From positions 23,701 to 87,700 of the forward strand of contig NZ_CALMHT010000073.1 of the NCBI RefSeq assembly GCF_937863835.1: DNA of 64,000 bases. The letters run 5' to 3'. Positions 61,868 to 64,000 of this stretch are shown here, one piece after another. Origin of the DNA: an uncultured Prevotella sp. GTDB taxonomy: Bacteria; Bacteroidota; Bacteroidia; Bacteroidales; Bacteroidaceae. The notes under the pieces are model-generated. The model saw only the letters and a list, made by a program, of their open reading frames with translations. It had not been told where the DNA came from and made no database searches. The translations under genes and the position numbers were made by a program. How positions within the stretch are numbered: position 1 is the first letter of the stretch; every line of letters starts with the position of its first letter.

Positions 61868-62047
61868 CTATATCAACATTATTTTGTTCAAAGATGGTGC
61901 AAAGATAGCAATTTTATTATTATCAATGCATCGGATAATAGAAATTATTTTCGAATTTGTTTTGAACTTAGAGCAACTTGTATTATCTTTGTAAAGTTAT
62001 CCAAAAGAAAATATTGCAGAGAACAGAAAGTCTAATTTTAAATTTGA

Positions 62048-63874
62048 ATGATGATGAAAAGAAACTTCTACTTACTGGTTGTATTGTTATTAGCATTCGG
62101 AAACTTTGTTTTTGCAGGAAACAGGTCCACCGCCGAGATGCTGCAGATAGCTGAAAATCAGTTGTCTTCCACGATGGCGAAAGGTAAACTGACTTCCAGA
62201 CAGATGCGTGTGATGGCTACAACGTCATCCCTCAAGATGGCTACAGCCGTCACCGGTCAGAACGATTATATCTATGTCTACGGTTACGACAATGGCGGTT
62301 TTGTACTGGTGAGCGGCGACGATGCTTTTGTGCCCGTACTCGCTTACAGTGAGAGTGCGTCTTTCGATTCCGCCAATCTTCCCGAGAATGTGCGTTCATG
62401 GATCGAAGGTTATGTCAGGGAAATGAAAGCCTATCAGTCGGGCCAGTTGCGTATCACATCCACAACAACCACTACTACCGCAACTGCTAAGACTACCAGC
62501 AGTTCACTGCCCTCATCCGTAGCCCCCTTTATGACGGCTTTATGGAGTCAGGATGCTCCCTACAATGCACAGTGTCCCAAGGTGACCGACGGTGTTAATA
62601 CATATGCCACTGTTACTGGTTGTATTGCCACTGCCATGGCACAAGTGATGTATTATTACAAATACCCGACCACTGGCATCGGTTCTAACAGTTTCAAGTA
62701 TATCTTGAAGCTGAACAACTATCCCGACACTGTCTCTTATTCCGTCGACTTCTCCAAGACCGCTTACGACTGGACCAATATGATCGATGATTACGCATCC
62801 ACCTCCTATACCCAGGCGCAGGCAGATGCCGTCGCCACACTGATGTATCATGCCGGTGCGTCCGTTGATATGATGTATACCCCCAACGGCAGTTCTTCCA
62901 GTGATCTGACCGCCTTTTTTGCCCTTCAGGAAAATTTCGGTTACGACGACGCAATGCGTTATTATTCACGCGACTATATGTCGGATGCCGACTGGATATC
63001 TATTCTCAAAACCGAGTCGGCTGCAGGGCGTCCTGTTATTTATGGAGGTCGAGATACCGAAGGACACGAATTTATCGTCAACGGGTACAACAGCAGTGAC
63101 CAGTTTTATATCAACTGGGGATGGGGCGGTTACTGCAACGGCTATTACAGTATCAGCAGTCTCAAACCCACCAGCAACGGGAAGGTGGAAGGGCACAGCT
63201 TCAACAATAGCAATACAATGATCACCGGCATACAGAAGCCCGATGGCATCACCGAAACGCGTCTGCCCGTATTACGTTCTATCGGTAGCGCTGACATCTA
63301 CAACACCGCCGACGTCAACACTGTCAAGTCTGGTGATAAGGAGACACTTCCCCAGATGCTCATAGCCAATTACAGCACAGAAGACTTTTCGGGAGTCATG
63401 GGCTTCTTTATCACCGACGACAACGGCAACTTCATTACTTCAGGTCAGTTGACTGGTTCTCGTGCCGATTATATACCAGGTGAGCTTGACCGTAATGGCA
63501 GATATTCATATTCTATTATGGACAATGCCTCTTTTGTCTATCCGACTCTTGCTGACGGCAAGTACAAGTTATACCTCGGCTACAAGATTGAAGGCGAGAC
63601 CGACTGGCGTAAGATTGAGATTCTGAGGACTCTGTCGCAGTGTTATTACCTCACTTACAGCGGTGGTACCATTGCCCGCAGCGTCAAGGGATATATCGAG
63701 CCCGCCACCTCGATTGATGAGATAAGTGATTTGCCTGCCAATACAGTGATCAGTTGGTTTACCCCTGATGGTAAGCTTGTATACAGTGGCACGGATACGT
63801 CCCTTCATTTGGCTCCAGGTGTCTATCTGGTCCGTGTCGGAGATAAAACGAAGAGGGTAGTGGTGACGCATTGA
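62048..63874 (+). CDS. C10 family (streptopain-like) cysteine peptidase with propeptide and C-terminal domains
   Basis: Signal peptide, catalytic Cys region 'YATVTGCIATAMAQVMYYYKYP', His region 'GHEFIVNGYNSSDQFYINWGWGGYCNGYY'. Confidence 0.92.
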   Translation: MMMKRNFYLLVVLLLAFGNFVFAGNRSTAEMLQIAENQLSSTMAKGKLTSRQMRVMATTSSLKMATAVTGQNDYIYVYGYDNGGFVLVSGDDAFVPVLAYSESASFDSANLPENVRSWIEGYVREMKAYQSGQLRITSTTTTTTATAKTTSSSLPSSVAPFMTALWSQDAPYNAQCPKVTDGVNTYATVTGCIATAMAQVMYYYKYPTTGIGSNSFKYILKLNNYPDTVSYSVDFSKTAYDWTNMIDDYASTSYTQAQADAVATLMYHAGASVDMMYTPNGSSSSDLTAFFALQENFGYDDAMRYYSRDYMSDADWISILKTESAAGRPVIYGGRDTEGHEFIVNGYNSSDQFYINWGWGGYCNGYYSISSLKPTSNGKVEGHSFNNSNTMITGIQKPDGITETRLPVLRSIGSADIYNTADVNTVKSGDKETLPQMLIANYSTEDFSGVMGFFITDDNGNFITSGQLTGSRADYIPGELDRNGRYSYSIMDNASFVYPTLADGKYKLYLGYKIEGETDWRKIEILRTLSQCYYLTYSGGTIARSVKGYIEPATSIDEISDLPANTVISWFTPDGKLVYSGTDTSLHLAPGVYLVRVGDKTKRVVVTH

Positions 63875-63900
63875 AAAAATCCCTGTTTAGGGATTTTTTC
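63873..63900 (+). terminator. Terminator after C10 peptidase gene
   Basis: GAAAAAATCCCT-gttt-AGGGATTTTTTC. Confidence 0.75.
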
Positions 63901-64000
63901 ATTCAAGACTCCTTATGTTTTCCCCATGCCCTAAGGACCTCCAGTGGAATTCTTTTCACATCACCCCAAGGCCCCTCTTGACTTTTTCCCCACCCAAGGC

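Noticed and set aside
1-64000. CRISPR arrays, phage, transposases, defence islands
   Set aside because: No spaced direct repeats and no integrase, transposase, Cas, restriction or toxin-antitoxin motifs found while reading the ORFs

Overview
Window reads as a chromosomal segment of a Bacteroidales bacterium, probably Prevotella-like (my inference from protein content and TAnnTTTG promoters). I saw no phage, transposase, CRISPR array or rRNA operon. Most of it is core metabolism: fabD, an endonuclease/exonuclease/phosphatase (EEP) hydrolase, RNase G, an HU protein, nifJ, a GH43 enzyme, hppA, rlmD, ppdK, a hexuronate/KDG locus, ispE, dnaB, a leu operon, NCS2 permease, lipid kinase, serine palmitoyltransferase, tRNA-Pro, T9SS plug-like protein, a GGGtGRT/Fe-S scaffold pair, hisB and a C10 peptidase. 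Items most worth a second look: (1) an in-frame fusion of a GH13 alpha-amylase to an AlaX/AlaRS-type tRNA-editing domain; (2) a Leu/Ile-rich leader peptide with mutually exclusive antiterminator and terminator upstream of a leu operon that also holds a second, citramalate-synthase-like enzyme; (3) a tandem double sensor kinase, response regulator and half-length AbgT-like membrane protein directly downstream of eda; (4) paired LacI-type palindromes spaced 84 bp at the kdgK promoter; (5) two small genes below the ORF-track cut-off or mis-started in it (a 29-aa basic, ribosomal-type protein and a 62-aa His8 membrane protein). All family names come from reading motifs; no database search was run.
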